64,000 nt of DNA from Clostridium saccharoperbutylacetonicum N1-4(HMT) (GCF_000340885.1 NC_020291.1:3657001-3721000), one strand, 5' to 3'. Positions 35,629 to 44,604 are shown, counted from the stretch's first letter. Program-made: numbers and translations. Notes: a model not told the origin generated them from the letters alone.

Positions 35629-35850
35629 TTAAGGGTTATTTTCCTTTTTTCTCTTAGCCATAATTCCACCTATTCTACCAGTTTCTCCTGCTGATAAGCC
35701 TCCCCAGCCTTCTCTATTAACTTTATCCATTAAACCTAGCTCCTCCGCTATTTCATATTTAATTTTTTCTCGCAATTTTTCTTCTTCTGTAAGTTCCTTA
35801 TTTGCTTTTAATTTTGCCTTTATTACTTTTTTCATAGTTCTATCTGCCAT
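35629..35850 (-). CDS. Alpha/beta-type small acid-soluble spore protein, SspF-like
   Basis: A 73-residue DNA-coating spore protein that protects dormant spore DNA and is cleaved during germination. Two diagnostic segments are present: KYEIAEELGLMDKV, containing the GPR protease recognition-like EIAEE, and GWGGLSAGETGRIGG. The N-terminal 25 residues are basic (KKVIKAKLKANKE). The pattern is closest to SspF among characterised proteins. Expression in the forespore by sigma-G is expected from the family; a sigma-G promoter was not confidently located. Confidence 0.83.
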   Translation of the reverse strand: MADRTMKKVIKAKLKANKELTEEEKLREKIKYEIAEELGLMDKVNREGWGGLSAGETGRIGGIMAKRKKENNP

Positions 35851-36044
35851 AACTTATTCCTCCAAATTTCAAAATCTACTATTGCTATTTTATCCTTATT
35901 ATTTATATATATTCTTATAAATTACTTTTCATAATTTTATAAATAATTATGTATAATTATTCACATAATACTTGATTTTTCTTTGGTAATGAAAAGAATT
36001 ATTGATTAATGAATAGTTTTTTTCAAATTATTTTTCTCATTGAC

Positions 36045-36073
36045 TTGATATTTATTCAATATTTAACTATAGT
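36045..36073 (+). promoter_or_regulatory. Promoter of the asd-dapA-dapB operon
   Basis: TTGATA (36045-36050) and TATAGT (36068-36073) with 17-bp spacing form a sigma-A type promoter about 45 bp before the asd start. No lysine riboswitch is seen upstream. Confidence 0.55.
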
Positions 36074-36119
36074 ATTTGTATAAATAAAATTATTATAAAT
36101 AAATTTAGGAGGGATTATT

Positions 36120-37112
36120 GTGTATAATGTTGCAATAGTTGGGGCTACTGGAAACGTAGGCAGAAAGTTTTTAGAAATCTTAGAAGAAAGAAACTTTCCA
36201 GTAAAAGATTTATATCTTTTCGCATCAAAAAGATCAGAAGGAAGTACTTTACCTTTTAAAGGAAAAGAATATGTGGTTGAAGAAACTTGTGAAAAGAATA
36301 TAAAAGATAAAAAAATAGATTATGCACTATTTTCAGCTGGTGGGGATGCAAGTAAAGAATTTGCACCTGTTTTTGCTCAATATGGAGCTGTAGTAATTGA
36401 CAATAGTAGTGCTTGGAGAATGGATCCTGAGGTACCACTAGTAGTACCTGAAGTTAATCCTGAAGATATCAAACTTCACAAAGGAATTATAGCTAATCCA
36501 AACTGTTCTACAATTCAAGCAATGCCAATCATGAAAGCTTTACATAACAAATATGGAATTAAGAGAATAGTATATTCTACTTACCAAGCAGTATCTGGAG
36601 CCGGCATCCAAGGTATAAGAGATTTAGAAGATGGAGTTAAAGGTGTAGCACCTAAGAAATTCCCATATCCTATAGCTGGTAATGTTTTACCTCATATAGA
36701 TGTATTTTTAGAAGATGGTTATACTAAAGAAGAAGAAAAAATGATTAAAGAAACAAGAAAAATTCTTCATGAACCAGACTTAAGAATTACAGCTACTACT
36801 GCTAGAGTTCCAGTTCTTAACGGACATAGTGAAAGTATTAATGTTGAACTAAATTCTGAATTCGATATAAAAGATATTTTTGAATTATTAGGAAACACTC
36901 AAGGTGTAACTGTATATGATAATGTTAAGGAATTAAAATATCCAACAGCTCTTGAAGTTTCAGGTAAAGATGATGTATATGTTGGAAGAATCAGAAGAGA
37001 TTTTAGTATTGACAATGGATTAAATCTATGGGTTGTTGGTGATAACATAAGAAAAGGAGCAGCTCTTAATGCTATCCAAATTGCAGAAATAATGATAAAG
37101 GACAACAAATAA
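36120..37112 (+). CDS. asd: Aspartate-semialdehyde dehydrogenase
   Basis: Reduces aspartyl phosphate to aspartate semialdehyde in the diaminopimelate/lysine and threonine/methionine pathways. The 330-residue enzyme has the NADP-binding GATGNVGRKFLEI, the catalytic Cys in IANPNCSTIQ, and STYQAVSGAG; the C-terminal catalytic His lies in LNGHSES. Start is GTG, set by AGGAGGG 6 nt upstream. First gene of an operon with dapA and dapB. Lysine/peptidoglycan precursor supply is the main role here. Confidence 0.96.
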   Translation: MYNVAIVGATGNVGRKFLEILEERNFPVKDLYLFASKRSEGSTLPFKGKEYVVEETCEKNIKDKKIDYALFSAGGDASKEFAPVFAQYGAVVIDNSSAWRMDPEVPLVVPEVNPEDIKLHKGIIANPNCSTIQAMPIMKALHNKYGIKRIVYSTYQAVSGAGIQGIRDLEDGVKGVAPKKFPYPIAGNVLPHIDVFLEDGYTKEEEKMIKETRKILHEPDLRITATTARVPVLNGHSESINVELNSEFDIKDIFELLGNTQGVTVYDNVKELKYPTALEVSGKDDVYVGRIRRDFSIDNGLNLWVVGDNIRKGAALNAIQIAEIMIKDNK

Positions 37113-37140
37113 TTTAAGTAATTACGTTGGAGGAATCTAA

Positions 37141-38019
37141 ATGTCAATCTTTCAAGGCTCAGCTGTAGCCATAGTTACCCCTTTTAATGAAACCGGAGTT
37201 GATTTCAAGAAACTTGAAGAACTCTTAGAATGGCATGTAAAGGAAGGTACAGATGCAATTGTTATTTGCGGCACTACAGGTGAAGCTACTACAATGACAG
37301 AAAAAGAGATACAAGCTACGATTAAATTTACTGTTGATGTAATAAACAAAAGAATTCCTGTTATAGCTGGAACAGGCTCTAATAATACAGCTTCTGCCAT
37401 TTCTATGAGTAAATATGCAGAAGCAGCTGGAGCTGATGGACTTCTTGTTATTACACCCTATTATAATAAAACCACTCAAAAGGGCTTGATAAAACATTTT
37501 TCAGCTATCAATGCTGAAGTAAAGACACCAATAATAATTTACAATGTTCCAAGTAGAACAGGAGTTAATGTAACTCCAGGCACTTTACACGAACTTTCTA
37601 AATTAAATAATATTGTTGGAATAAAAGAAGCTAGTGGAAATATCAGTCAGGTTGTACAAATGAAGGCCTTATGCAAAGATTCTATTGATATATACTCTGG
37701 TAATGATGATCAAATAGTAGCTATCATGGCACTTGGTGGTAAAGGAGTTATTTCTGTATTAGCCAACATAATTCCTAACAAAGTCCATGAAATGGCTAAA
37801 AATTGTTTAAATAATAATTTCAAAGAAGCTTTAGATATTCAACTTGATACTTTAGCTTTAACAAATACTCTATTTGTAGAAATAAATCCAATCCCTATTA
37901 AAACAGCAATGAATCTTATAGGCTTTAAAGTTGGAGAGCTTAGACTTCCTCTTTGCGAAATGGAAGTTAAAAATGAAGAACTTTTAAAAGCTGTTTTAAA
38001 AGAGAATAAATTAATGTAA
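37141..38019 (+). CDS. dapA: 4-hydroxy-tetrahydrodipicolinate synthase
   Basis: Condenses pyruvate and aspartate semialdehyde in diaminopimelate/lysine synthesis; in spore formers its product also leads to dipicolinic acid. The 292-residue TIM-barrel protein shows CGTTGEATT (substrate loop), [10 protein letters not shown] (catalytic Tyr) and the Schiff-base Lys in GIKEASGN. Start ATG follows TGGAGG. It lies 28 bp after asd and 9 bp before dapB in one operon. Confidence 0.97.
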   Translation: MSIFQGSAVAIVTPFNETGVDFKKLEELLEWHVKEGTDAIVICGTTGEATTMTEKEIQATIKFTVDVINKRIPVIAGTGSNNTASAISMSKYAEAAGADGLLVITPYYNKTTQKGLIKHFSAINAEVKTPIIIYNVPSRTGVNVTPGTLHELSKLNNIVGIKEASGNISQVVQMKALCKDSIDIYSGNDDQIVAIMALGGKGVISVLANIIPNKVHEMAKNCLNNNFKEALDIQLDTLALTNTLFVEINPIPIKTAMNLIGFKVGELRLPLCEMEVKNEELLKAVLKENKLM

Positions 38020-38028
38020 GGTGATAAG

Positions 38029-38784
38029 ATGATTAAAATAGTATTAAACGGCTGTTCAGGTAAAATGGGAAAAATGATTACTGACTGCTCTACTAAATTC
38101 AAAAATTTAGAAATAGTTGCTGGAATTGATAAGTTCCAAAGTAATGCACCCTACCCTATATTTGAAAATGCACAAGCTTTAAATCTTGAATATGATGTTT
38201 TATTAGATTTCTCAAGAGCCGAAGCTCTTAATGATTTATTAAACTTAACTGAAAAAACTCAAAAGCCATTAGTAATATGTTCTACTGGCTTTACACCAGA
38301 AGATATAGCACTAATAGATGAAAAAAGTAAAACTTTAAAATTATTTAGATCTGGCAATATGTCTTTTGGGATAAATTTAATAAGTTCTCTTTTAAAGAAA
38401 ATCACTCCAATGCTTTATGGAAATTATGATATAGAAATAATCGAAAAACATCATAACCAAAAAGTTGATGCACCTAGCGGTACTGCATTAATGCTTGCAG
38501 ACGCTGCTAAGGAATCTATAAAAGATACAACAACGTATGTTTATGGAAGAGAAGGCAATGCTAAAAGAGAAGAAAATGAAATTGGTATCCATGCTGTTAG
38601 AGGTGGTGGTATTATAGGCGATCACGAAGTTATCTTTGCTGGAACTGGTGAAGTAATTGAACTAACTCATAAAGCAATTTCAAGAGAAGTATTTGCAGTT
38701 GGTGCTTTAAAAGCCTGCGAATACATGGCTACTGTAACTATCCCAGGTCTTTATGACATGAATGATGTTATAGGGCTTGAATAA
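38029..38784 (+). CDS. dapB: 4-hydroxy-tetrahydrodipicolinate reductase
   Basis: A NAD(P)H-dependent reductase of 251 residues for the second committed step of lysine/diaminopimelate synthesis. The N-terminal Rossmann motif is [12 protein letters not shown]. The catalytic region [16 protein letters not shown] carries the His-His and Lys pattern, and [17 protein letters not shown] is the C-terminal signature. AAGGTGATAAG precedes the ATG. Last gene of the operon; a terminator follows 16 bp after the stop. Confidence 0.96.
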   Translation: MIKIVLNGCSGKMGKMITDCSTKFKNLEIVAGIDKFQSNAPYPIFENAQALNLEYDVLLDFSRAEALNDLLNLTEKTQKPLVICSTGFTPEDIALIDEKSKTLKLFRSGNMSFGINLISSLLKKITPMLYGNYDIEIIEKHHNQKVDAPSGTALMLADAAKESIKDTTTYVYGREGNAKREENEIGIHAVRGGGIIGDHEVIFAGTGEVIELTHKAISREVFAVGALKACEYMATVTIPGLYDMNDVIGLE

Positions 38785-38800
38785 TAAATTTGAACTTATG

Positions 38801-38836
38801 AAAAACAGAAGTGATACTTATATCACTTCTGTTTTT
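38801..38836 (+). terminator. Terminator of the asd-dapA-dapB operon
   Basis: AAAAACAGAAGTGATA pairs with TATCACTTCTGTTTTT through a 4-nt loop, ending in a T-run: a textbook intrinsic terminator. Confidence 0.93.
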
Positions 38837-39124
38837 ATATATAACACTTATCAATTATCAAATCCCACCTTAAATATAACTGAAGTTCTTCTTCCATAAA
38901 ATTGTACTTCCGTTTACTTATATCTATACATACCTTGTAAATATAATCCATTCAGATTATTGATACTATAATATATTTCTGTTATTTTATTGGGCATATT
39001 TATTAAATTCTCGCAAATCTCCATTAATAAAAAAATTATTTTTTAATTGATACAATGTATGGGTATATTTTATAACTTCTAATAATAAAATTTATAAAAG
39101 TTATATATTTATGGAGGTTATCGA
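38837..39124. other. Intergenic region before the two-TM protein gene
   Basis: AT-rich DNA with no ORF of note, no repeat matching elsewhere in the window and no known RNA motif. ATGGAGG near 39112 is the ribosome binding site of the next gene. Confidence 0.4.
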
Positions 39125-39904
39125 ATGCTAGAATGTATCAAAAAAGCATTAGAAAGTGCACTTGGCAAAGGTATATATGATTTAATTAATTATTTGCTTT
39201 TTTTCGCACTTGGTGGAATCTCTGGCCTTATAACTCACTCTATTTCTATTAATAACAAATATTTGATGGATTATGCACCTATAATCACTATTACTTCTGT
39301 TATTTTAGTTGCTTTATTAGCATTAGTGATCTATAAAAAGGTTAGTCCTCTTCATAATTTCTATTTAGATACAGATTTTGATTATATATTTCTCGAAAAA
39401 AAGCTGACATATGAATATAATAGTCCAGAGGACATAACATATACAAAAAAATATAAAATTCTATTGCGTAAGAGCACTGATAGATTTCATGATAAATATA
39501 ATTGGACCGGTGACAATAATCCTATTATTACAAGTTCAGATTCTCATAATAAAATTTTTTCTACAACAAGAAGAGATTCTTACCAACAATTTGAAGTCTA
39601 TTTTGGTAAAAAGTTTAAAAAAGGAGAAATCATCGATTTAACTCTAATTTTTAAATTAACTGATAAAGAAATGAAAGCGTCAACATCTTTTTCTACAACA
39701 ATTGTTGAACCCACAAAAAAACTAACATTAACAATTAAAATTAATAAAAAATATAGAACTGATTCTGCAATTTATGAGAAATTTCCTTCTACAGATAGCC
39801 GCATAGCTTTAGAAACGAAAGAGTATCATTTTCCTGATAATAGTGAAATTGAAGTAACAATTGATGATCCCAAAATGTTATTAGTTTATTCATTAAATTG
39901 GTAA
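39125..39904 (+). CDS. Unknown two-TM protein with a beta-rich C-terminal domain
   Basis: A 259-residue protein I do not recognise. Two hydrophobic helices (about residues 20-40 and 50-72) form an N-terminal hairpin. Residues 80-259 make a soluble, beta-strand-rich domain with aromatic and charged alternation (for example QFEVYFGKKFKKGEIIDLTL). The layout recalls two-TM plus beta-domain effectors of cyclic-nucleotide anti-phage systems such as Cap15. No partner nucleotidyltransferase or other defence gene is adjacent, so that is only an analogy. Strong GGAGG site and a downstream hairpin support a real monocistronic gene. It is the last plus-strand gene before the long minus-strand accessory block. 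Confidence 0.6.
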   Translation: MLECIKKALESALGKGIYDLINYLLFFALGGISGLITHSISINNKYLMDYAPIITITSVILVALLALVIYKKVSPLHNFYLDTDFDYIFLEKKLTYEYNSPEDITYTKKYKILLRKSTDRFHDKYNWTGDNNPIITSSDSHNKIFSTTRRDSYQQFEVYFGKKFKKGEIIDLTLIFKLTDKEMKASTSFSTTIVEPTKKLTLTIKINKKYRTDSAIYEKFPSTDSRIALETKEYHFPDNSEIEVTIDDPKMLLVYSLNW

Positions 39905-40035
39905 AATCCAAATATAAAATAAATAAATTCTTGTTATAAGTAACAATATATTTGTCAATACTATAATATAAACAAATGCTTATTTTAAAATCTGAAAAAC
40001 AAAGGGTGAAGTATTATGCATGACTAATATAAAAA

Positions 40036-40063
40036 AAAGGATAACCAATTAATGGTTATTCTT
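40036..40063. terminator. Hairpin terminator between convergent genes
   Basis: AAAGGATAACC-AATTAAT-GGTTATTCTTT forms an 11-bp stem with one G-U pair; A-run on the left and T-rich DNA on the right suit both the two-TM gene and the convergent GNAT gene. Confidence 0.7.
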
Positions 40064-40116
40064 TAATTTTCAAATTGGGCTTATGTTCTATTACAATAAT
40101 AGATTCTTCATTGACA

Positions 40117-40584
40117 CTATTTATAATATAATTCTTCAAAGATTGGGTAGTTGACATTTTTAAATGGCCAATCTCTTTTTATCCAATTTTTAATGGTTCT
40201 ATACAAAAGTTCGTCTGTTATACTATTTCTTGTCCACATTGTAATTTCAGCATCATGATAATTGCTTGGATCAATATAAAGACATCCCAAACAGTTTTTA
40301 TTTTCTAAATCAAATACAGTATAAGCAAACGCTACTCTTTCATCAAATTCTTTCTCGTGCCTTATTAAATCCATCTCATCTTCCTCGATTGTTAGATTAT
40401 CAGCTGGCCATCCATTTGTATATTCTTCCGTATAAAGTTCATGAATATGCTCTTTAGCTTCCATAACTGCAATATAATCTTCTTTTAAATCTAATGCAGT
40501 TAGTTTACGTATAGTGAAATTTTCACTTATATGCTCAATAGGAACAATAAAATCATCTGGTACAAATTTATTTTTATTTTCCAT
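40117..40584 (-). CDS. GNAT-like N-acetyltransferase
   Basis: A 155-residue protein. The core strand pair FAYTVFDLENKNCLGCLYID followed by AEITMWTRNSI looks like the central GNAT sheet, though the pyrophosphate-binding loop is degenerate. N-terminal FTIRKLTALDLKEDYIAVM is typical of GNAT N-termini. ATG at 40584 is preferred: GGAGG lies 5 nt upstream and inside the longer alternative that begins four codons earlier. Substrate unknown. Confidence 0.65.
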   Translation of the reverse strand: MENKNKFVPDDFIVPIEHISENFTIRKLTALDLKEDYIAVMEAKEHIHELYTEEYTNGWPADNLTIEEDEMDLIRHEKEFDERVAFAYTVFDLENKNCLGCLYIDPSNYHDAEITMWTRNSITDELLYRTIKNWIKRDWPFKNVNYPIFEELYYK

Positions 40585-40609
40585 TTTTACCTCCATTTAC
40601 TTCTCTTAA

Positions 40610-40894
40610 TTATAATAAATCTTCTTTAGTTATTTCTATTGATGGATAATGATCAAGCGTTGTCAAATCAGTGTTAAGTGGAACACTATACACCATATAA
40701 TACTTATCTGAATTCTCTTTATTATTTATTAATGCCTTCATCTTTTCTTCCGCCAATTTTTTATCGGTAGTAGCATATACAACTGCTACTACTCCAACAT
40801 TACAGTCATTTTTATTTTCAACATTCCCGCATAATATTAATTTTAACGGTGCTTCACCATTTAATCCTAATTCTACATATTGATCATATTCCAT
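40610..40894 (-). CDS. Small hypothetical protein
   Basis: A 94-residue soluble protein (MEYDQYVELGLNGEAPLKLI...) with a beta-alpha-beta feel (VGVVAVVYATTDKKLAEEKM) and an acidic end. No motif recognised. AAAGGAG precedes the ATG. It lies 25 bp upstream of the GNAT gene on the same strand, so the two may be cotranscribed. Confidence 0.55.
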   Translation of the reverse strand: MEYDQYVELGLNGEAPLKLILCGNVENKNDCNVGVVAVVYATTDKKLAEEKMKALINNKENSDKYYMVYSVPLNTDLTTLDHYPSIEITKEDLL

Positions 40895-40950
40895 AATACA
40901 AACTCCTTTTCAAATTATATTCTAATTTATAAATTTTGCTAAATACCATC

Positions 40951-41457
40951 TTACTTTTTGTATTCACTAGAACAAAAATCCATAACTTCTCGTCCATTTG
41001 TAAATCTCTTATACCTTTCACCACATTGTAGTAATTCTGTCATTAACAACTTCTTTTCATTATTAAATTCATAATGCCATTTTATATTCATCCATAAAAA
41101 TTTTAAAGTTGGTTTGGTATTATAAGCTTCTCTTCCAAATCTCTGCCGAATCCATCGTCTTAAAATTCTATACAGTCTTAATAAAGAATTTGTATCTAAA
41201 AAAATAATATATTCACTATATTCGTAGCGCTTTTTCAAAAGCTTTCTTGGTGAACCTTCAATTATCCAATTCTCACTTTCTAATATATCAAAAAAAATTT
41301 TTTCTATTTCATCATCCGTACGCCTAACATCACCTTTACTTGTTCTAATCCAAACAACATTATCTTGTTCATAACAAGGAATATGGAATTCTTTAGCTAT
41401 CTTGTGTGCTAATGTAGTCTTACCACTTCCAACTGCTCCAATAATATCTATCTTCAA
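40951..41457 (-). CDS. P-loop kinase, FlaR/adenylate kinase-like
   Basis: A 168-residue P-loop NTPase. The Walker A motif IIGAVGSGKTTLAHKIA lies at the very N-terminus, YEQDNVVWIRT is a substrate-binding-like strand, and EYIIFLDTNSLLRLYRILRRW is the lid or Arg-rich segment. This is the pattern of small kinases annotated FlaR or topology-modulation protein. Start is TTG: GGAGGTGAT lies 3-9 nt upstream, and the ATG eight codons earlier has no site. Substrate is unknown. Confidence 0.78.
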   Translation of the reverse strand: MKIDIIGAVGSGKTTLAHKIAKEFHIPCYEQDNVVWIRTSKGDVRRTDDEIEKIFFDILESENWIIEGSPRKLLKKRYEYSEYIIFLDTNSLLRLYRILRRWIRQRFGREAYNTKPTLKFLWMNIKWHYEFNNEKKLLMTELLQCGERYKRFTNGREVMDFCSSEYKK

Positions 41458-41499
41458 AATATCACCTCCATAAATAAGCACACAGTTTACACTTCAAAG

Positions 41500-41598
41500 C
41501 TACGTAATTCTTTTAATAATAATATCTACAACTTGTTCGATATTTAAATTACTTGTATTGATTTTTTCACCTTTTAATTTACATATAAACTTTATTAA
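41500..41598 (-). pseudogene. C-terminal remnant of a small kinase-like gene
   Basis: The minus-strand frame ending in TAG at 41500 reads KLKGEKINTSNLNIEQVVD and IIIKRIT, a typical last helix of APS-kinase or adenylate-kinase-like proteins. No start codon or P-loop precedes it; the frame is closed by a stop about 32 codons upstream. It looks like a decayed gene whose 5' part is gone. Confidence 0.5.
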
Positions 41599-41609
41599 TC
41601 ACAATTACT

Positions 41610-42080
41610 TTAATAGTTCCCTTTCAAATCCATGATTATATTTTTTTCAAAACAAACTGCTTCAGGTTTATTTACATACTTACCATAATTAGAGATACGA
41701 TGATAACCATTTTTTTCATAAAATCTTACTGCTCTTTCATTTATCAATCTAGTTTCAAGCCAAAGAGCAGAGTAACCCAACTTTTTTGCTCCATTCTCTA
41801 AGTAGTGCAAGATTTCACTTCCAACTCCAATTGCTTTTGTCTTTGCAAACATTCTTTTAACCTCAGCAACCTCTTCATTAATAGGTCGTATTGCTCCGCA
41901 ACCTATTGCCTCCCCCTCTTCATTATATGCTACTACAAATAATGAACGAGGAACAGAAACATCATTTGAATTAAAAGAATTTTTTCCACTATCACCCGTT
42001 ATAAATTCTAAACTCTTAGATAGTTCTTCCATTAAATTTATAGCATCTTGTGTATTCGCTTGAGTTTCTGTAATTTTCAT
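41610..42080 (-). CDS. GNAT-family N-acetyltransferase
   Basis: A 156-residue acetyltransferase. Strand motif AIGCGAIRPINEEVAEVKRMF leads into the acetyl-CoA loop AKTKAIGVGSEILHYLENGA, then YSALWLETRLINERAVRFYEKNGYH, the standard GNAT C-terminal motif. Substrate unknown. AAGGAAG precedes the ATG. Monocistronic on the minus strand, downstream of a VOC-family gene. Confidence 0.88.
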   Translation of the reverse strand: MKITETQANTQDAINLMEELSKSLEFITGDSGKNSFNSNDVSVPRSLFVVAYNEEGEAIGCGAIRPINEEVAEVKRMFAKTKAIGVGSEILHYLENGAKKLGYSALWLETRLINERAVRFYEKNGYHRISNYGKYVNKPEAVCFEKNIIMDLKGNY

Positions 42081-42168
42081 TGTTGTACCTTCCTTTTATT
42101 AATCATGTTATTTTTATATATGGTTATAACGAAAATCTATCTCCTACGTCCATTGGTAAAGTATCATT

Positions 42169-42525
42169 TTACTTTCTTTTAGAATAATCTGTGATACCTA
42201 ATCTATTTCCAAATGGATCTTCAAATTCTACAGCCATTCCAGTCATAATTTGAAAAGGTTCAGATAAAAATGCAACACCATTTTCTTTTAATTTGTTATA
42301 CTCATTTTCAACATTTTCAACTTCAAACCAAATTGTTGGTTTTATATTTGGAAATATATTTTCGTCTTTTAAAATAATTGCTGGTTCTTCATCACCAATA
42401 TTAAAAGCAATCATTCCCTTTTTTGAAAAATCAAATTTCAACTGTAATCCTAAAATATTTTCATAATACTTTCGTGCCTCTTCTAAATTGCTTACTCCCA
42501 TAAAAAAATTATCATAGTTTTTCAT
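42169..42525 (-). CDS. VOC/glyoxalase-fold protein
   Basis: A 118-residue single-module VOC protein related to glyoxalase and bleomycin-resistance proteins. Segments FFMGVSNLEEARKYYENILG, MIAFNIGDEEPAIIL, TIWFEVENVENEYNKLKENG and VEFEDPFGNRLGI are all typical. ATG at 42525 is chosen because AAGGAGG lies 6-12 nt upstream; an upstream ATG would add 23 unrelated residues. Role, a drug-binding or isomerase-like function, cannot be assigned. Confidence 0.85.
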   Translation of the reverse strand: MKNYDNFFMGVSNLEEARKYYENILGLQLKFDFSKKGMIAFNIGDEEPAIILKDENIFPNIKPTIWFEVENVENEYNKLKENGVAFLSEPFQIMTGMAVEFEDPFGNRLGITDYSKRK

Positions 42526-42615
42526 AATAAATTCCTCCTTAAATTTTTTCCTATTCATATATATAGATGCACTAAAAATATGAAAGTCACGCAACTTAAT
42601 TAAAAAAATTTAAAA

Positions 42616-43389
42616 TTAATTATTTAAAACCCAAATAACTCTTTCATACCATTCATCTGAAGGTTTCTTATCTGGTATATTTTTATATAAATAAATGATT
42701 TTATTACGAACATTATCATTAAAAGCATAATTTGATTCTTTATAATTTAGGGTTTTAACTAGTTTACTGTTCTTTTGTTTCACTTCATCTTGTAAATTTT
42801 CTTTTTTACTAGCAAACTCAATCCAGGCTTCGCAGCTACATGGATTTTTCACATCTAAAATATTGCAATGCTTATCAAAAAAAGAAGCAAGATTCATATG
42901 AGCACGATAAAGAAGTCCCTTTGTAGCACTTTTTGATATATTTAATACCTCTGATACTTCTTCTAATGATAAACCAAACATATCAACAAGGGAAAAAGCT
43001 ATTCTTTGGTTAAGGGTAAGAAGTCGTGCCATAGCAAGAAAACACCCATTTTGTAATTCACTTATTGATTCTTTTACAATAACTTCATCTTCTGGTTTAG
43101 TATATGTATTTACATAAAGATTACCTTCCTGTTCAAGGATTTCAATTTCATCATAAAGAAGTTCCATATGATTATTTTTTTGTCTCTCATTCATTAAGAA
43201 ATTATTTAAACATATTCTACGTAGCCAAGATTTAATTGCATCAGGATTTTTTAGAGTATCAATTTTTTCCCATGCTCTTATAAAAGTTTCTTGACATAAA
43301 TCCTCTGCCGTATTTGGATGGCATGATAATTTAAGAGCATAGTTGTATATATATGTTCCATAGTTATATATTAACTCATCAGCATTCAT
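42616..43389 (-). CDS. ECF-type RNA polymerase sigma factor with a Cys-bearing C-terminal extension
   Basis: A 257-residue sigma-70 family factor. Region 2 (about 8-75) shows PNTAEDLCQETFIRAWEKID, and region 4 (about 115-170) shows MARLLTLNQRIAFSLVDMFG and LSLEEVSEVLNISKSATKG. After region 4 an extra 85 residues follow, carrying HCNILDVKNPCSCEAW, a possible metal or redox site. ATG at 43389 is preferred over a GTG three codons earlier, which forms part of the ribosome binding site AAGGTG. No anti-sigma gene is adjacent; the tail may take that role (inference). Confidence 0.83.
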   Translation of the reverse strand: MNADELIYNYGTYIYNYALKLSCHPNTAEDLCQETFIRAWEKIDTLKNPDAIKSWLRRICLNNFLMNERQKNNHMELLYDEIEILEQEGNLYVNTYTKPEDEVIVKESISELQNGCFLAMARLLTLNQRIAFSLVDMFGLSLEEVSEVLNISKSATKGLLYRAHMNLASFFDKHCNILDVKNPCSCEAWIEFASKKENLQDEVKQKNSKLVKTLNYKESNYAFNDNVRNKIIYLYKNIPDKKPSDEWYERVIWVLNN

Positions 43390-43447
43390 TATTTTCACCT
43401 TTCTCTTATATACTAATTACTTCATCAAAATCTATAACTGAAATCCT

Positions 43448-43996
43448 TCACTCTAACCCAAGAGCAACTTTTATGATTTCTAAATTATATTTTAAATCAT
43501 CTTCACCACGCACAATAATTTGTTTACATTTGATCAATTTTTGCCATTGGTCATGTTTTAACTTACTCCTCATATTAATATCACCAGTATCATAAGCTGT
43601 TGCCCATTCAATAAATTCAATATGATTTTGATACATGTCTCCACCTATCTCAATACGTGAACCAAAATGTTTCTTTTCTCTCTCCTTTAGGCGATCAATT
43701 CGAATATTTTTATCTGTAACCACACGAACTGCTAATGTGAAATATGGAATTAAGTCATCACCCCAATCTACCATTGAACCAGAAATAACAACTTTATCTG
43801 AATGTAAAATATCTTTTTTCATCATTTGAATCCGTTCTTCTATTTTTCTTTTTTGTGTGTACTCAGGATTCGTTTTGATCCAGAAATAATCATCTGTATC
43901 CATAAAGGTATATCCTAATTGTTCTGATATGAATTTACCTAATGTAGTTGTTCCTGAACCTGATGCTCCATATATGTGAATTACGCTTGGATACAT
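43448..43996 (-). CDS. P-loop nucleotide kinase-like protein with altered Walker A
   Basis: A 182-residue AAA/kinase-type protein. The P-loop reads YGASGSGTTTLGKFI, with Thr where Walker A normally has Lys, a variation that recurs in one branch of small kinases. YTFMDTDDYFWIKTNPEYT follows as acceptor-binding segment, and LKEREKKHFGSRI as lid. AAAGGAG precedes the ATG. Function in nucleoside or small-molecule phosphorylation is inferred; the missing Lys means activity is unproven. Confidence 0.75.
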   Translation of the reverse strand: MYPSVIHIYGASGSGTTTLGKFISEQLGYTFMDTDDYFWIKTNPEYTQKRKIEERIQMMKKDILHSDKVVISGSMVDWGDDLIPYFTLAVRVVTDKNIRIDRLKEREKKHFGSRIEIGGDMYQNHIEFIEWATAYDTGDINMRSKLKHDQWQKLIKCKQIIVRGEDDLKYNLEIIKVALGLE

Positions 43997-44073
43997 AGTT
44001 TTCTCCTTTACAAATTAATGTTCATTTACTAACAAAACTTAAACTATAAAGAACCTATTAATCTTTAAGTACG

Positions 44074-44604
44074 TTAATTATGGTTAACGTAAGCTATTAT
44101 TGATTCAACATTCTTTCTTAATGTATAATCAACTGGTTTATCATAAACAGAAAGCATACCTATTTCATCATTTGATAATTCTCCTTGTTTTTTATGTTTT
44201 ATTTTCCATTTTAGTAATGTCATTAAGAATTTGTCAAAAGCGTTCAATTTACTATAATTAAATCCACCTCTTAAATAAAAAAACTTAATATATTTTTGTT
44301 CTTCTGGAGTAAAATTTTTATCTGTAACCTCTTTTATCGCATCTTTCCTTGCTGGTGATGCCCCTGTTGCAAAAACTATTACCTTTTTGTCTTTAAGCTT
44401 ATTAATATTTTTTGTTATTAATTTTACTCCAATAATACCTACTGCATATAAACTGCCGCCATAAATTATGGTATCATATTGAGTCAGTATATCGATATTA
44501 ACCTTTGACACTTCAAAAAGATCAGCAGATAAATCTTCTGTAATCCATTGTGCATATTTCTTTGTAAAACCTGTTTTAGACTTATATACTACTATTGTTT
44601 TCAT
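44074..44604 (-). CDS. Flavodoxin-domain protein
   Basis: A 176-residue FMN-binding protein. The N-terminal phosphate loop is VVYKSKTGFTKKYAQWI, followed by YDTIIYGGSLYAVGI and VIVFATGASPARKD. The extended C-terminus (KFFYLRGGFNYSKLNAFDKF) matches the HemG/flavodoxin-like group of clostridia. It probably carries electrons or acts as an oxidoreductase; partner unknown. ATG is preceded by GGAGG. Monocistronic. Confidence 0.82.
   Translation of the reverse strand: MKTIVVYKSKTGFTKKYAQWITEDLSADLFEVSKVNIDILTQYDTIIYGGSLYAVGIIGVKLITKNINKLKDKKVIVFATGASPARKDAIKEVTDKNFTPEEQKYIKFFYLRGGFNYSKLNAFDKFLMTLLKWKIKHKKQGELSNDEIGMLSVYDKPVDYTLRKNVESIIAYVNHN

Noticed and set aside
35851..36119. Lysine riboswitch or T-box upstream of asd-dapA-dapB
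   Set aside because: The region is plain AT-rich DNA with only a sigma-A promoter; none of the conserved L-box or T-box blocks is present.
39125..39904. Call as a CBASS or similar defence effector
   Set aside because: No cyclase, sensor or other defence gene lies next to it and no sequence motif supports it, so only structural analogy remains.
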